This document shows positions 53,594 to 54,055 of a DNA stretch of 54,055 nucleotides, piece by piece. The notes below the pieces were generated by a model. The model was not told the DNA's origin and did not search any database. It saw only the letters and a program-made list of their open reading frames with translations. Position 1 is the stretch's first letter, and every line of letters begins with the position of its first letter. Where the stretch lies: positions 1 through 54,055 of the forward strand of contig JAIRPK010000059.1 in the NCBI GenBank assembly GCA_031257015.1, written 5' to 3'. Both the position numbers and the translations under genes were made by a program. The stretch comes from Tannerellaceae bacterium (GTDB lineage: Bacteria; Bacteroidota; Bacteroidia; Bacteroidales; Tannerellaceae).

Positions 53594-54055
53594 CTAAATC
53601 TGCCCTTTCACAAATTTCTCCATAAAACCGTCCCTGTAATGGCTGCCGATAGCAAGTTCGTGCGTGCCGATATAGATGTCGTTCATATCGAAGGAATCTA
53701 TTTTTCCCAGATTGACGATATAGGATTTGTTGGTACGCAGGAACATCGATTGAGGCAGCCGTTCCTGAATGGCTTTCAGCGTAGTATTCGTGATGATTTT
53801 TTGCTTGTCGGTCTGAATAATGACATAATCTTTTAACCCTTCGATAAAAAGAATGTCGCGGAAAAGGATTTTGAAATACCGCCGGTCTGCCTTTACGAAA
53901 ATATGTTCCTGTGTAACGGTCTCTATGGCGCTTTTTTGCGATTTGTCCTGCAAAAGTTGCAGGTAATCGGACGCTTTGCTTACGGCTTTTTGAAAACGTG
54001 CCGGTTCGATGGGTTTCAACAGATAATCCACAGCATCAAGTTCGTAACTGTCCAC
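53594..54055 (-). CDS. LytTR-type response regulator, C-terminal part; continues beyond the right edge
   Basis: About 153 codons are visible. The first residues ELDAVDYLLKPIEPARFQKA are the end of a receiver domain (conserved Lys of LLKP), and then a LytTR DNA-binding domain (about 50-150; IFVKADRRYFKILFRDILFI, then FLRTNKSYIVNL). Such regulators pair with LytS/YehU-type histidine kinases. The N-terminal receiver with its phosphorylated Asp lies outside the window. It is the first intact gene after 5 kb of decayed DNA, so its role is independent of that region. Confidence 0.9.
   Translation of the reverse strand: MDSYELDAVDYLLKPIEPARFQKAVSKASDYLQLLQDKSQKSAIETVTQEHIFVKADRRYFKILFRDILFIEGLKDYVIIQTDKQKIITNTTLKAIQERLPQSMFLRTNKSYIVNLGKIDSFDMNDIYIGTHELAIGSHYRDGFMEKFVKGQI

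Overview
The window looks like a chromosome segment of a Bacteroidales-type bacterium (phylum Bacteroidota). The signs are a SusC/SusD pair, fimbrillin-type lipoproteins, a TTTG/TAnnTTTG promoter, genes without Shine-Dalgarno sites, Bacteroidota-style tyrosine recombinases, and a run of SurA-like chaperones, OstA-like protein and MutL. I cannot name the genus.

Layout. (1) 1-1.5 kb: junk from mobile DNA, with the start of an integrase, the 3' half of a tRNA-Ala-like sequence (probable attachment site), and pieces of an ISL3-type transposase, a second integrase and an AbiEii-like toxin. (2) 1.56-2.10 kb: thirteen tandem 42-bp repeats. (3) 2.4-5.5 kb: two tandem fimbrillin lipoprotein genes. (4) 5.7-18.1 kb, minus strand: a branched-chain amino acid operon, leuA-leuC-[susC-susD]-leuD-leuA2-mgsA-leuB, behind a textbook attenuator: promoter, 25-residue leader peptide rich in Ile/Leu, antiterminator and terminator. 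A SusC/SusD pair sits between the two subunit genes of isopropylmalate isomerase, and methylglyoxal synthase lies between leuA2 and leuB. (5) 18.4-22.8 kb, plus: a Tat-exported Gfo/Idh/MocA oxidoreductase and a HEAT-DUF1080-DUF1080 protein, a likely keto-sugar pathway. (6) 24.0-25.9 kb: tRNA-Arg(CCG), asnA, ung. (7) 27.0-34.5 kb, minus: an overlapping operon of three parvulin/SurA-like envelope chaperones, an OstA/LptA-like protein, a small membrane protein and mutL. (8) 35.2-37.4 kb: pnp. (9) 37.6-48.3 kb: a surface polysaccharide cluster (five glycosyltransferases, flippase, UDP-glucuronate decarboxylase, YfhO). (10) 48.5-53.5 kb: an AT-rich graveyard with a decayed integrase, ISL3 transposase, mobile-element primase, small membrane protein, GyrI-like domain and VOC gene, ending in a LytTR response regulator cut by the window edge.

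The most unusual signal is a dispersed family of tandem arrays with a 21-bp period (two helical turns). They lie at 11.33-11.56, 23.22-23.43, 26.15-26.49 and 41.20-41.38 kb, all in intergenic DNA, and share a dyad core around CTCCGAG. One separates susC from susD, another a glycosyltransferase gene from yfhO. They leave long frames open on both strands but are best read as DNA or RNA structural elements, not genes. The other strong finding is the leucine operon: its attenuator would place an outer-membrane uptake pair under branched-chain amino acid control.
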